64,000 nt of DNA from Epiperipatus broadwayi (taxonomy: Eukaryota > Onychophora > Udeonychophora > Euonychophora > Peripatidae): NCBI GenBank assembly GCA_028023455.1, contig JAQFVV010000013.1, positions 1,734,001-1,798,000 on the forward strand, written 5' to 3'. Numbering within the stretch: position 1 is the stretch's first letter; each line of letters opens with the position of its first letter. Below are positions 48,489-58,754 of the stretch, piece by piece. The position numbers and the translations under genes are program-made. The notes beneath the pieces are model-generated. The model was not told the origin of the DNA and did not search any database. It saw only the letters and a list, made by a program, of their open reading frames with translations.

Positions 48489-48609
48489 TACATACTTTAT
48501 TGTTTTGTTTTTATCACAGGGGCTATCGAAATTGTTAATAAAAGTTTTTATTTTTTTTTACAATAATTTGACAACCAAAAAAGAAATGCAAACAGTATTA
48601 TAGCTGGAC

Positions 48610-49442
48610 TATTTGAAGCTAGAATTTGTCCCATCATTATCAAACAAACATTTACCAATGTGCCTCATATGCGAAAAAGTCTTTAGCAACAACACTATGA
48701 AACCATAAAAACTAGCAGATCACTTGAACAGAATTCACTCTGACAAAAAATAGGATTTGTCATACTTTCTATCACTTAAAGACAAAATTCTGAAGAGAAC
48801 TACGATAGGTAATATGTTTGTTTCATCATTGAAGCAAAATGATGGATTAAGGGCATCATACAACATATCTCTACTTATCGTGAAGTCTGGCAAACTGCAC
48901 GCCATAGGCAGAAATTGATTCTACCGGTCATCACAGAGATATTGAACACTGTACTTTACAAACTTGCATAAGATGTTATAAAAAGGATTCCTTTGAACAA
49001 TAACACAGTTCAAAGATGTATCGACGAAATGAGTTCATGACATGGAAAATTATTTGTATAATTATTTGCAAAAAAAAAAAATTTTCCCCTTTAATTGGAC
49101 GAGTCAACATTACCCGTAATGAAGCTTTGTTGCTAGCTTATGTTCGCTTTATTCAAGATCAGGAAGTGCATAAAGAGCTGTTTTTTTGCTAGAACTTTAG
49201 AGTGACATCAGAGGCAAATCGATTTTTTATTTAATGGAGATATTTTTCAGGGGAAAAGCAATTCAATTGACATATTTGTTGCGACAGATGGAGCACCAGC
49301 TATTGCTGCTCGTTATTGCGGTTTCATATTGGTTTTTAAGCAAAATATTACAAGTTCTACGTTTTCTCAGTTCCCCAACTTATTTAAGATAGGCACAATC
49401 CAAGACATCTTTCTATATGTCAACTACTTGGAGACTCTTCAC
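48610..49442 (+). pseudogene. hAT-family (ZBED-type) transposase relic
   Basis: From 48,619 a frame gives a BED-like zinc finger, C-L-I-C-E-K-V-F-S-N, then after an in-frame stop A-D-H-L-N-R-I-H (C-x2-C and H-x4-H). It is followed by S-L-K-D-K-I-L-K-R-T-T-I-G and Y-N-I-S-L-L-I-V-K-S-G-K. After a shift come I-L-P-V-I-T-E-I-L-N, R-I-P-L-N-N-N-T-V-Q-R and I-D-E-M-S-S, then N-E-A-L-L-L-A-Y-V-R-F-I. Near the gap, D-I-F-V-A-T-D-G-A-P-A-I-A carries the catalytic-region T-D-G-A-P motif. This order is that of the ZMYM6/ZBED-like hAT transposases. Several stops and shifts show a dead copy. It continues into the N gap. It lies 120 bp outside the TIR element to its left, so ownership is unclear. Confidence 0.8.
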
Positions 49443-49942
49443 NNNNNNNNNNNNNNNNNNNNNNNNNNNNNNNNNNNNNNNNNNNNNNNNNNNNNNNNNN
49501 NNNNNNNNNNNNNNNNNNNNNNNNNNNNNNNNNNNNNNNNNNNNNNNNNNNNNNNNNNNNNNNNNNNNNNNNNNNNNNNNNNNNNNNNNNNNNNNNNNNN
49601 NNNNNNNNNNNNNNNNNNNNNNNNNNNNNNNNNNNNNNNNNNNNNNNNNNNNNNNNNNNNNNNNNNNNNNNNNNNNNNNNNNNNNNNNNNNNNNNNNNNN
49701 NNNNNNNNNNNNNNNNNNNNNNNNNNNNNNNNNNNNNNNNNNNNNNNNNNNNNNNNNNNNNNNNNNNNNNNNNNNNNNNNNNNNNNNNNNNNNNNNNNNN
49801 NNNNNNNNNNNNNNNNNNNNNNNNNNNNNNNNNNNNNNNNNNNNNNNNNNNNNNNNNNNNNNNNNNNNNNNNNNNNNNNNNNNNNNNNNNNNNNNNNNNN
49901 NNNNNNNNNNNNNNNNNNNNNNNNNNNNNNNNNNNNNNNNNN
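49443..49942. other. Assembly gap of 500 N
   Basis: Exactly 500 N is a conventional placeholder, so the true distance is unknown. The gap cuts the hAT transposase relic, whose C-terminal part and right end may lie within it. Sequence to the right does not continue the transposase. Confidence 0.98.
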
Positions 49943-50512
49943 TTATAGCCTTAATATATATATTAATGCAATTTGAATTAGATGTAAAGAAATATGGGGA
50001 ACTGTCAGCTCCAATCATTATATATAAAAAAATCCTTTACGATTACCATACTATGTGAAGAAATTATAAACTTATACATAATAAAAAACTTCTACTGCCA
50101 GTGCACTTCCCATTATCTATGCAGATATAACAACCACTTACATAATTCTGTCATATCAAATGACTTATTGGAAAAACATAGTTATTCCCATATGGCTATA
50201 TGAAAATCAAGCTGGAGTTACAGATTTAATTTATTAATAAACATTAACTAAGGGATCTATCTGAAATATGTAATAAATAGATTAATGCTCTTTGAATTAG
50301 ATGTAAAAAATTAGAGAGATATTAGTTTCAATTGAAATCATAATAAGTGAAACAATTGACAACCCACTCTGCAGTATATGTTATTTCAAGAAATTCCTAT
50401 CATCAACTGCTTTGAGGTATCAATATTGTCATGATGGCTAGTTTGTTATTAAAGCACAAAAATTTGATGTTGTGGTCATTTTCTATAAATCAGTATATTG
50501 CTATATAGTTTA
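49943..50512. other. AT-rich DNA with a dispersed direct repeat
   Basis: ATTAATGCAATTTGAATTAG, followed by ATGTAAA, at about 49,963 recurs as ATTAATGCTCTTTGAATTAG at about 50,281, roughly 318 bp apart. No gene is recognised. Confidence 0.5.
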
Positions 50513-50606
50513 TTTTTTCATGTGTCAAATGCATTAACCGGGAAACAAACCCAGGCCAACTGCTTGGAAGGCATCTATGCTAACCACTAAGCCACCAATG
50601 CTTGAC
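50513..50606 (-). repeat. tRNA-Gly-derived short SINE (copy 3)
   Basis: On the minus strand GTCAA is followed by GCATTGGTGGCTTAGTGG, TTAGCATAGATGCCTTCCAA, GCAGTTGGCC, TGGGTTTGTTTCCCGG, TTAATGC, ATTTGACACATG and an A-run. The anticodon-loop sequence CTTCCAA retains the Gly(TCC) anticodon. The 7-bp acceptor stem (GCATTGG with TTAATGC) still pairs if G-T pairs are allowed, and GTCAA/TTGAC extends it. The T loop (TTTGTTT) has lost the conserved TTCGA core, which argues against a functional tRNA gene. Confidence 0.82.
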
Positions 50607-50683
50607 TATTGCTATATAATTATATGCTAAACAAGGTAGAGTTACCAATTCATTTTATTAATAAACTTTGATAAAATGATGTA

Positions 50684-51380
50684 AAACTCTCTACATGTAT
50701 TGCCACTCAGTCCAAGCCAGAGCAATCAATGGATGCCAAAAGGCTTGTGCATAAAATTCTCATCGAGTGCCTAATCATCCAATATCCCCAGACTAGTTTC
50801 TGGATTATGGCCTTCATCAGTGAGGAGCCTTGAATTTGAGAGCACTGCACCTAGATCTTAGGATCTAATGCAACCCTCTAGCAGCCACCTTTTATCTCAA
50901 CTACAAAACCATGGGTCTTAAATTGAAAGCACTATAATATTTTCAATCTGAACTCATCAGCTTATATAGTCATATAGATCTGAACTCAGTTCAGTACCTA
51001 TATATTTTGGTGGCTTTAGTTCTTTAATAACCAGAGCCATCACTATCTTATTAGGCATCTTGGATTGAAAATATTATAGTGTTTTTAATTTAAGACTCAT
51101 AGTTTTGTAGTTAAGTAGAGATAAAAGATGGCTGGTGGAGGGTTGCATTAGATCCTAAGATCTAGGTGCAGTGCTCTCAGATTCAAGACTCCTCACTGAT
51201 GAAGACCTTTAGCCAGAAACTAATCTGGGGATATTGGATGAGTAGGAAATAGATGGGGGTTTTATGCACAAGCCTTCTGTCATCTATTGATTACTCTGGC
51301 TTGCACTAAGTGGCAATACATGTAGAGAGTTTTTCTTGGTTTAATAACAGTTATAAGTAAGCATAAGAAATGGTGATCAT
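50684..51380. mobile_element. Foldback MITE family FB, full-length hairpin copy
   Basis: The two halves are near-complementary over most of about 340 nt each. Examples are AAACTCTCTACATGTATTGC with GCAATACATGTAGAGAGTTT, AATCAATGGATGCC with the right-side TCATCTATTGATT, TTGTGCATAAAA with TTTTATGCACAA, ATCATCCAATATCCCC with GGGGATATTGGATGA, and CACTGCACCTAGATCTTAGG with CCTAAGATCTAGGTGCAGTG. The centre (about 50,960-51,020) has GAACTCAGTTCAG. No coding frame is present. It is the longest member of a family also present at 18,364, 59,735 and 60,202. Confidence 0.88.
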
Positions 51381-52132
51381 GTAATATTTATTGTCTTAAA
51401 TATCGATATATGTAATTAATAGATTATGTATATATATAACATTTATATACAAACAATTTTTGTATATACATTATCAACAAACTCACATGTACGTAATATA
51501 TAATCAATTCTTTCACAAAGGTATGTAATAACTAAATTCTAGAATTAATTTTCATTCTAGAATTTGAATATTACAGAAGTACAGACACATATGAAGATGT
51601 ATAGATATATCCTTTTAATGTAAAGGAAATGTATATGTAATATTAATTTGTTTTGACAATTAACCATGTTTTCGTATTCTACTGATGTGTCTTGAAGACT
51701 GTATGTTAACAAAATCAAATTAACAAAATTCAATTACCAAACTAATTTAATTCTAAATCTTACTAGTGAAAAGAGAAAAGTGCAACTGATTGTCAAAACA
51801 ATTAAATTGGTAACTATTTGATGTATTTATTTCCATCCCCCCTCCCCATAAAATTACTATCTTATAAGTATCTATATATTTCATAAAGAAATAAATCTGT
51901 TCATATACGTAGAGAACTTTTAAATAAAATTTTCACTTTTCCCTCCCAATATATAAAAATAAATTAGAATTGAAATTGACGATGTCAGTTTCAGATGGGC
52001 TCCAATATAGCTACAAAAAAAGTTAATTACTGAATTAAACATTTTTCTGATGAATGACAAAAGTTAAAAACATATGATAGAAAATGATGTAATTTAAAGA
52101 TGGAATAATGAAATAAAAAAAAAACAGATGGT
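51381..52132. other. AT-rich intergenic DNA
   Basis: No gene or element is recognised. Short inverted TTCTAGAATTAATTTTCATTCTAGAA is present at about 51,538. Confidence 0.5.
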
Positions 52133-52230
52133 TAAAGCTTGGGAGTTCATAGGCCATTCAGAGACCAGGAGTGACAAAACTTAATTATGGTCTGTGAACC
52201 TTGAACTCTAGAAACCATTACTTTATTAAG
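52133..52230 (-). repeat. tRNA-derived SINE, family 2 (copy c, diverged)
   Basis: On the minus strand the 3' tail TATGAACTCCCAAGC is shared with the copies at 4,873 and 15,899. The 5' part (CTAGAGTTCAAGGTTCACAG) is degenerate and only loosely tRNA-like. The family assignment rests mainly on the tail. Confidence 0.4.
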
Positions 52231-53027
52231 TGCACTAAATCATATAGGACATTCAATAATAAATGAATTCTGAATTCAAAGTCTCCTTCTGTATAATTTA
52301 AAAATAATACTGGCTTTTTAAAGTATATGAATAAACATGTTCATATTTTTCAGACATCATCATTATCATTAAAATTGTGAGTTTAGCATCCACAAATGTA
52401 TGATACTTTTTCAATAAATCTCTCTAAATTTAATTATGCATTGCAAGAAAGCTGCAAAAATGCAAATAGGTTTAATTGATAAAATAAAATCTATCAATAA
52501 TATAGAGGTCATTTCAATTATACTTTGTACATGATAAAAAAACAAAAATTAGAATGTTCAATCACTACTCATTCTACATTAAACAAACATGTGCATCTTT
52601 CTTCTTATAGCCTTCTTTAACACCGTTTCTACTTATTCACCTTCTATACAATTCATTCACAGGAAACATGATATCCAACCAACTTTTGATAATTTTCTGC
52701 AATATGTTCTTTCAAATACTAAAATTCTTACTGATTGCTTAGCCTTCTTATAATTGCATGATACAATAATAAATATATGCATGTCCAATTTATCTAGTGT
52801 TTTGTTACTCGGTGTCTTTGATTTTACAAAACATGTCCATGACTTACATATAAGTGTTTCTCTTGCTGTTTTTAATTATATTTCCTTTTAATAGTTCAGA
52901 TTTCTAAGGATGTTATTTCCTGTATAAACAAAAATTCCTATACCATCAATTATGGCTTTTCTTTTCATTTTTCTTTTTACCCAAGCATTCTTGATGTGTT
53001 TTTGGTTAGATTTATGTATAAAATATA
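52231..53027. other. AT-rich intergenic DNA
   Basis: Nothing recognised. The minus-strand frame overlapping its end (52,888-53,148) crosses the TIR of the next element and has no motif. Confidence 0.5.
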
Positions 53028-53765
53028 GGTAGTTGTATACTTGGGGTAATGTGGCCACTTGATGATGTTGTTGTTTGCAAAAATAATGAAAAATAATGAA
53101 ATGTAATGTTACTGGGCCGATAATTTTTTGCTTTCTGATCTCTGCCAATTTTTCAAAGTATTATCAGCCAATACATGTGCTAGTCTGAGAAAACCAAGCT
53201 TGCAGCACATATCACTGGAATGTGCAGGGGGGCCTCCGATGTTTTTGCCAATCCTTCAGATCGGCCAATACATCCTCTAGTCTGAGCAAACCAAGATTAT
53301 GATTTCCAAAACAATGGATAATGGCAGCCATTTTATTACTCTCGTAGCTGTTCTCCCACAAATATGCCTTTTCACAAGACTTATGTGAAATGCTTCATTG
53401 ACCTACCCTTTTGCAATTGTTTTCACCTTCCAAAATGTATAAGGAAGCATGGCGATGGACTTACAATTAGTATGTAATAGTACATCAGGTAAGGTATAAG
53501 ATCCTTAATTCGAATGCACATGAAAACACTTATGGGTGGTTGAATTTCATATACCATCACATCTTACAGTAATGATCTATGAAGTGGGTGCTATTTCCAT
53601 AGTGATGTGAAGCACAGTGTGCAACACCATCTACGCCTGCTAATGGCTAATATGAACAGAACTGTTCTATAGGCTGTAAGTTGGGCTGCATAAATGGCAT
53701 ATTTCTGTGCTTTTGTAGAGAACAGCACCATCAAGTGGCTGCATTACCCCAAGTATACAACTACC
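53028..53765. mobile_element. TIR transposon of family S (copy 2)
   Basis: The ends start GGTAGTTGTATACTTGGGGT on both strands and match over 37 bp with two mismatches. Flanking octamers AAAATATA (53,020-53,027) and AAACTATA (53,766-53,773) match at 7 of 8 positions, suggesting an 8-bp target duplication. Directly inside both ends is the unit CACTTGATGGTG or CACTTGATGATG followed by a CAAAA-CA segment, shared with the element at 47,097. The interior contains a partial direct repeat (GCCAATACATGTGCTAGTCT at 53,167 and GCCAATACATCCTCTAGTCT at about 53,264). No transposase is recognised in the 738 bp. Confidence 0.82.
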
Positions 53766-54122
53766 AAACTATATTATCTCTTGTCTTTCTCATTTAACAT
53801 CTTTACTACCTGTTATTTTAATGTGTCTTCATTCCTTAAGTTATTTATTCTCATACTATGTTGTTGCTCTACATTACTCATTGATCTTATCTATTATTCC
53901 AATTTCTCCACACATTTGCATGACTGCTTTTTAATTTCAGTCATTATAAATAATTTAAAATTGATCTATGGTATTGATGATCATCAAATTTTACAACCAC
54001 ATGACAATATTCACTAAACTTACTTAAAATTTGAATAACAAAAGACCTTATCTAAAACAAAAAAAACTACAATATCTCTCTCAGAACTTTCAATTTTTGT
54101 TAGTACATTGTTTATTAAATTG
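53766..54122. other. AT-rich intergenic DNA
   Basis: It holds most of a 107-codon plus-strand frame (53,694-54,017) that begins inside the transposon's right end. The frame is L/F/S/Y-rich with no motif; I do not support it as a gene. Confidence 0.45.
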
Positions 54123-54214
54123 TTTTTTTTTCATATGTCAAATGCATTGACTGGGAAGCGAACCTGGGCCAGCTTCTTGGAAGGCAGCTATGCTAATCAC
54201 TAGGCCACCAATCA
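54123..54214 (-). repeat. tRNA-Gly-derived short SINE (copy 4)
   Basis: On the minus strand TTGGTGGCCTAGTGATTAGC (A box), ATAGCTGCCTTCCAAGAAGC (anticodon arm with Gly TCC), CCAGGTTCGCTTCCCAG (B box with TTCG) and TCAATGCATTTGACATATG lead into an A-run. It has the best-preserved B box of the four, but lacks the 5' GTCAAGC seen in the others, as expected from 5' truncation on retroposition. Confidence 0.82.
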
Positions 54215-55223
54215 TTTTTTTCATTATTACATGACAATTCAAATATGTTTCTAAATTATACTGCATGTCAGTGTTCATATAACAATGCATATCAGATAGA
54301 TAGATATGTAAAATTAATCAATTTTTATTATTATATGACAATTCAAGTGTTCATTTTATATTATACTACATATCTGCATGCTCATATATAGGTATTTGTA
54401 TTAGAACATATATGTAAATCACAATGTGATAGCATATTTTTTGTATATTAATCAAAATCAGAAGAATTAATTTATATATGTATAGCCATATTCTGTAGAT
54501 CTTAATTTCATTTTTCTTATTGTTAATAAACTGATATTTCATTGTTAAAATTATTTTAGTGAATTAATTTAACACTCAAACATAAATTATTATATGTGGT
54601 ATTATAACTCTTGTTCACAATAACTGTTATAGAGCTTGTGTTCTCTGAGCTAGATTCATACATAATGATCTATTATTTAAAAGGGGGTTATATTAGCGTT
54701 TATGAGCATCTAGTTGATGATGATGATTCTGGATTGATGCAAAGGGATATCCTTTAAAGTCCATGCACTACCATTTATTTAGCATTTATTAGAAATTAAG
54801 TTTATAGTTGGCCAATACATTAATGGTACTAAATGGCCAGTGCACCGATGATGATCAGCATGTTTTAATATCTCAGCATTATTGTTTTTATTGTTATATA
54901 TTCTGATGAATTAGAACTTAAGTTTGTGCATCCAAATTAATGTTTAAATAATTTGCACCAATGTGGCAAGAGCTAAATAATTAGCATAGTCTATAGTAGA
55001 TCAATTTTGAATCCAGTCACCAGATTGACTGCTGATTTCTTTTATCGTTAATCATTCATAATGAGGAATATTACTTTTGAGTAATGCTGGTGAACTTATA
55101 GATAACATACTTAATATACTTAGCTGTGCTGATCTCTCAGAGTGTTCTATCGTGAATTCTCATGCTTACATTACTTTTATATAAAGATGCCAGACCCCTA
55201 ATGATGATCTACTACCTCATCAA
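54215..55223. other. AT-rich intergenic DNA
   Basis: No gene, primer-binding site or LTR end is recognised upstream of the gag relic that follows. Confidence 0.45.
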
Positions 55224-55864
55224 GTGCACAGTAGTGGGATAGATACAACCCAAAGGACCTTAATTCCAGACATTGGGGTTCAAACCCAACTTGTGAAAAT
55301 AATAACAGGAGAAATAGAAGAAAGTCCATACCCACACCTGGACGGCCTGCAGGATTTTTTCAATTTTATAAAATGGATCTGCATGAACAGACTGCCATCG
55401 CTAGCCATCATTTATATGGCTATGCAAAAGATTGTTGGGGTATGTTGGCAAAAAAACCGAACAACTTTGCAAATTACAGTAGCATGTTATTAAAATATTA
55501 TTGGAGTGGGGATCAGCAGAGCAGGATTCTAAACACCATTTGCCTGGAGAAGTATGGAGCAATCAAGGAAACACACACGCAATTTTTCATTTGCCAGGTC
55601 AATCACCTTTGATCACTTAGCACATTTGTGTTTTCTGCTAGTCGTATCATACGTACCGTTCTACAGAATATGCCATTACTGATACAACAGCTGATGGCAG
55701 ACAGCAGAATCAAAGAGGTGGAGGAAATGGCTGAATTCTTAACAACTTTGGATTTCAGTCCCTGGGCTAAAGAACTGCCAGACAAGGTAAAGAGGCCTGA
55801 TAATCTGAGACTGCAGACATCAAATTACAAAGGCAGTTATCACCCACCAGACCCAGGATTATAG
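55224..55864 (+). pseudogene. LTR-retrotransposon gag-like relic
   Basis: Three frames in succession make one protein-like region. The first (55,224 to about 55,370) ends in L-D-G-L-Q-D-F-F-N-F-I. The second (55,373-55,612) carries H-L-Y-G-Y-A-K-D-C-W-G-M-L-A, then F-A-N-Y-S-S-M-L-L-K-Y-Y-W-S and Q-Q-S-R-I-L, the pattern of retrotransposon capsid proteins (helix with A/C-x-x-W, then F-x-x-L-L-x-x-Y-W-S-x-x-x-Q). The third (55,628-55,864) has L-L-I-Q-Q-L-M and S-P-W-A-K-E-L. Frameshifts occur near 55,370 and 55,615. No CCHC knuckle, protease or polymerase follows. The composition is less AT-biased than the surroundings. Confidence 0.55.
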
Positions 55865-56830
55865 TAGGTTTAAAAAAAAAAGGAAAAAAAAGGAATGGAC
55901 ACATCACAGGATAAATGAGAAAGGAGATCGGATAAACCAATGTTAAACTATTAAAATGTTAAATAAAAATTGTTGAAGAAGGTAATAGAAAATGTTTGCT
56001 AGATGGTAGATCCGAGCATATAATTCAGTTTCATTCCATCATTATATTTATATACTGTACATTATATGGGTTATCTTGTAAATTTTTTTTATGCAGGATT
56101 CATAGGTGGACACTTGTTGCAAGATCTTTTTTTACAATTTTTTTTTGTTCTGTCACTGAGGGAATGTGAAACAGTAAGATCTGCTTTGCAGATCTTCATT
56201 TCACCTTTTCTCACCTATTTCCTACCCTCATACCTTAGTTTGAACCCCAATGTATCATAGTGTGTCTGCAATACACTTATATGCCAAAAATCCTGCCCAA
56301 TTTTAAACCACGAGTAAACGCTCATGTTATATATAAGTATAACTCATTCTCAAATCAATAAAATGTTATAAATTATGTGTATGTTCACATAATTTAGATT
56401 TATTTAAAAGTAGGTTATATAAGTCATAATTGCACACACACTGTGATATGTATTTTAAAATTTAAGTTAAGATTATAAATTGTCATTTAAAATTATTTTG
56501 TTTGAATCTGTTTACAAAAATATATTACAGTCGTAATACATTTTTATTTTTGATTTAAAATAAAATTCATATTCGTATAGTAGATAGATTCAAATATTAA
56601 AATTTAAAAAGTAAATAATTTTCTTTTAGATTAAATAAAAGTCACGCCATATATTTCTGTTAAAATAAATGAGGGCTGGTAGGAACAATAGTTTTAATTA
56701 TTATCTAAAAATACAGCAGATGTCCACTTAAGGTTTTCTTTCAATTTGTAAAAGTAATTTTAATTAAATCAAGTTTGTAATTCGAATGTCGACAAGGAAA
56801 TTAACAATAGAAATTAATTAAAATTTTGTT
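55865..56830. other. AT-rich DNA with a perfect hairpin
   Basis: AAGATCTGC (56,176-56,184) and GCAGATCTT (56,188-56,196) form a perfect 9-bp stem over a TTT loop. At about 56,325-56,372 TATATATAAG and AATAAAA occur close together, as in LTR promoter/polyadenylation regions, but no LTR ends were found. Confidence 0.4.
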
Positions 56831-58290
56831 GAATTCCTTTAGACATTCGGATAGGATTAATTACAGCTGATAAGTAAGCAAAGTCTGAAATATTTTTGTA
56901 ATGCTCCCGGGCAGTTGTATGGTTCAATTCCACTATTAAAAAAAGGGTTTTCTTTTGTCCTCCATTCTAGTGATTTGCTAATGAAATGATTCTAGTGAAA
57001 ATATTCTCGAGAAATTATTCTAGTGAAAATATTCTAGTAAAATATTCTCCGATCAAGATTTCCAAAAAATATTTGCTTGAGAGATTTAGCTACGTGCCTG
57101 CAAACTTAAATTTGAAGCCGAGTTTTCGTCTCCAAATTAATTGACCATGTTTACAGTTTCATCTATGAATCACCCAGCCTTCAAAATTGCTAACCATGAA
57201 ATGATGGAGTAGAGCCAGCAAGAAGGCTATTTTCCCTTGGGAATGGCTGGCCACTGCTCTAGACTATCGAAAGCTATCACATAAGGAACCCCGTAACTGA
57301 TGCTGCTGCCAAAAATATGAACAATTCCAGATTTTACTGCTGAATTGTATAAAACCTGCCAACCATCAATCTACCTGCAAATGCTTCTCCAGAGGTAACC
57401 CAAATTAACCCAAGAGCTCTAGTGATTCCTAACTAACATGCTATAGCTATTTTAAATTATTTTCTTTTATTTCATTTGACTTTATTATGTATTCCTTTAA
57501 CATGTTCTAATATAATCAACAGTTTTGATCTCTATACTTGGGTTAATATTTTCTATTTATTAATCTTTCTTTTATTTTATTATGATAATGTGTCAGAATA
57601 GTCTTTGACCGAGTAAATTATTCCCTTTGTTGAAAGTAAGATGCAGATATTAAGGTATATTTTAAATTTATAAATAATTCCCAATTTTATTATCTTGCAA
57701 ATCACTCGTTCGAGGGCTATTCTAATCTTTTTAAATATATATAATAATCAAATAGTTTAAAATCTACATTTTATTGATTTTTAACCTAATATGAGAGTTT
57801 GTGCGAGGTCAATGATTAAAATGTGCCACAAATGCATGATTGCGTAAATAAATCTTTACTTTCTTTTCAAACCTGCAAGCATGCATTTTCCTATTTTAAA
57901 ATACTGTATTCTACTTTAATTTCAAAGTTTGTAATTGACATCGAGAATGTGCGGACCCTTTTAAATGAATTTCTGGGAAATTTGATTGGGTATTTTTCCC
58001 AATCTAAGTGAATACATCTTGTATGTTTTATATACATTAGTCTAGTATTGCTGGTAAATGAATTGGTTGTTGAGACTGCTTTGTTTTTCTTTCCAAGGAT
58101 TTTAAATGGCCAAGTCCATTCCCTTTTCATTTCCTGCAGTTCCCAGGCAGAGTGTGTACTCAAATGTCACACCTGGAAATTAGATGCAGCTGTCACCCAG
58201 CCGCTAAGTTGTGGATGAGTTCAAGCTTCGGCTGTCCATGACAACACATTCCTACGGGTCAGCAGCGAAATGCCCTCCATAGTCATTCCA
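56831..58290. promoter_or_regulatory. Candidate noncoding regulatory region
   Basis: Sub-blocks 56,840-56,935, 57,075-57,420 and 58,060-58,280 have balanced composition and few homopolymers, but no frames and no TE signature. Visible sites include TAATTA, CAGCTG and TGATAAG packed within about 20 bp (about 56,860), and TCACACCT, a T-box half-site core, followed by GCAGCTGTCA at 58,167-58,195. GGTTCAATTCC at about 56,922 fits a tRNA B box, so part could be an old SINE. Without conservation data the regulatory call is speculative. A minor duplicated motif, ATTCTAGTGAAAATATTCT, occurs twice at about 56,989-57,035. Confidence 0.25.
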
Positions 58291-58708
58291 AATATTTCCC
58301 ATTTATTTATATATAATTTTACAAAGCATCCGTGACTTAAATGTGTCACACCCTCCATCCTTTAATAAATTCATTATTAGCAATACCGACCTCCTATCTA
58401 AATTAATTATAATTATAAAATAAATGCCTTGATCAAATCCCACTTTATCGCGTAGTAAGCTTTTGTCCATGCTATTCTCGAAATCAATAAATATTCTATA
58501 ACCCTTAATTTTAAATGTTTTATTAAACTTTTATTATTACTCAAAGCATCTTGCACATGTTCCCATCTCTTTTAAGCACATTATCGTAATATTATATTAG
58601 CCTGAGGAATAGAATATATTTTCTTTAAAACCTTTTTGTCATTTAATTGAATGTAATGCCAACAATTATTTAGTAAGTGTCCCTGTCTCATATAAGCAGA
58701 CAGTGGTG
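58291..58708. other. AT-rich intergenic DNA
   Basis: Nothing recognised. Confidence 0.5.
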
Positions 58709-58751
<43 letters not shown>

Positions 58752-58754
58752 ATT
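58709..58754. repeat. (TA)n microsatellite
   Basis: About 45 bases of alternating TA with one break (ATATTATA). Further (AT)n tracts lie at 45,257-45,275 and 61,480-61,502. Confidence 0.95.

Noticed and set aside
49329-50058. Long open frames of 201-215 codons across the N run
   Set aside because: They consist almost wholly of N-derived unknown residues; the gap removes stops artificially.
50513-50606. Functional tRNA-Gly(TCC) gene
   Set aside because: The T loop lost TTCGA, the anticodon stem is mismatched, and the SINE tail is present.
52888-53148. 86-codon minus-strand frame
   Set aside because: It runs across the left TIR of a transposon, so it cannot be an original gene.
53694-54017. 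107-codon plus-strand frame
   Set aside because: It begins in the right arm of a transposon and continues into unrelated DNA; hydrophobic AT-type composition.
56325-56372. 3' LTR of the gag relic
   Set aside because: TATA-like and AATAAA-like strings occur but no paired LTR, TG...CA ends, primer site or polypurine tract was found.
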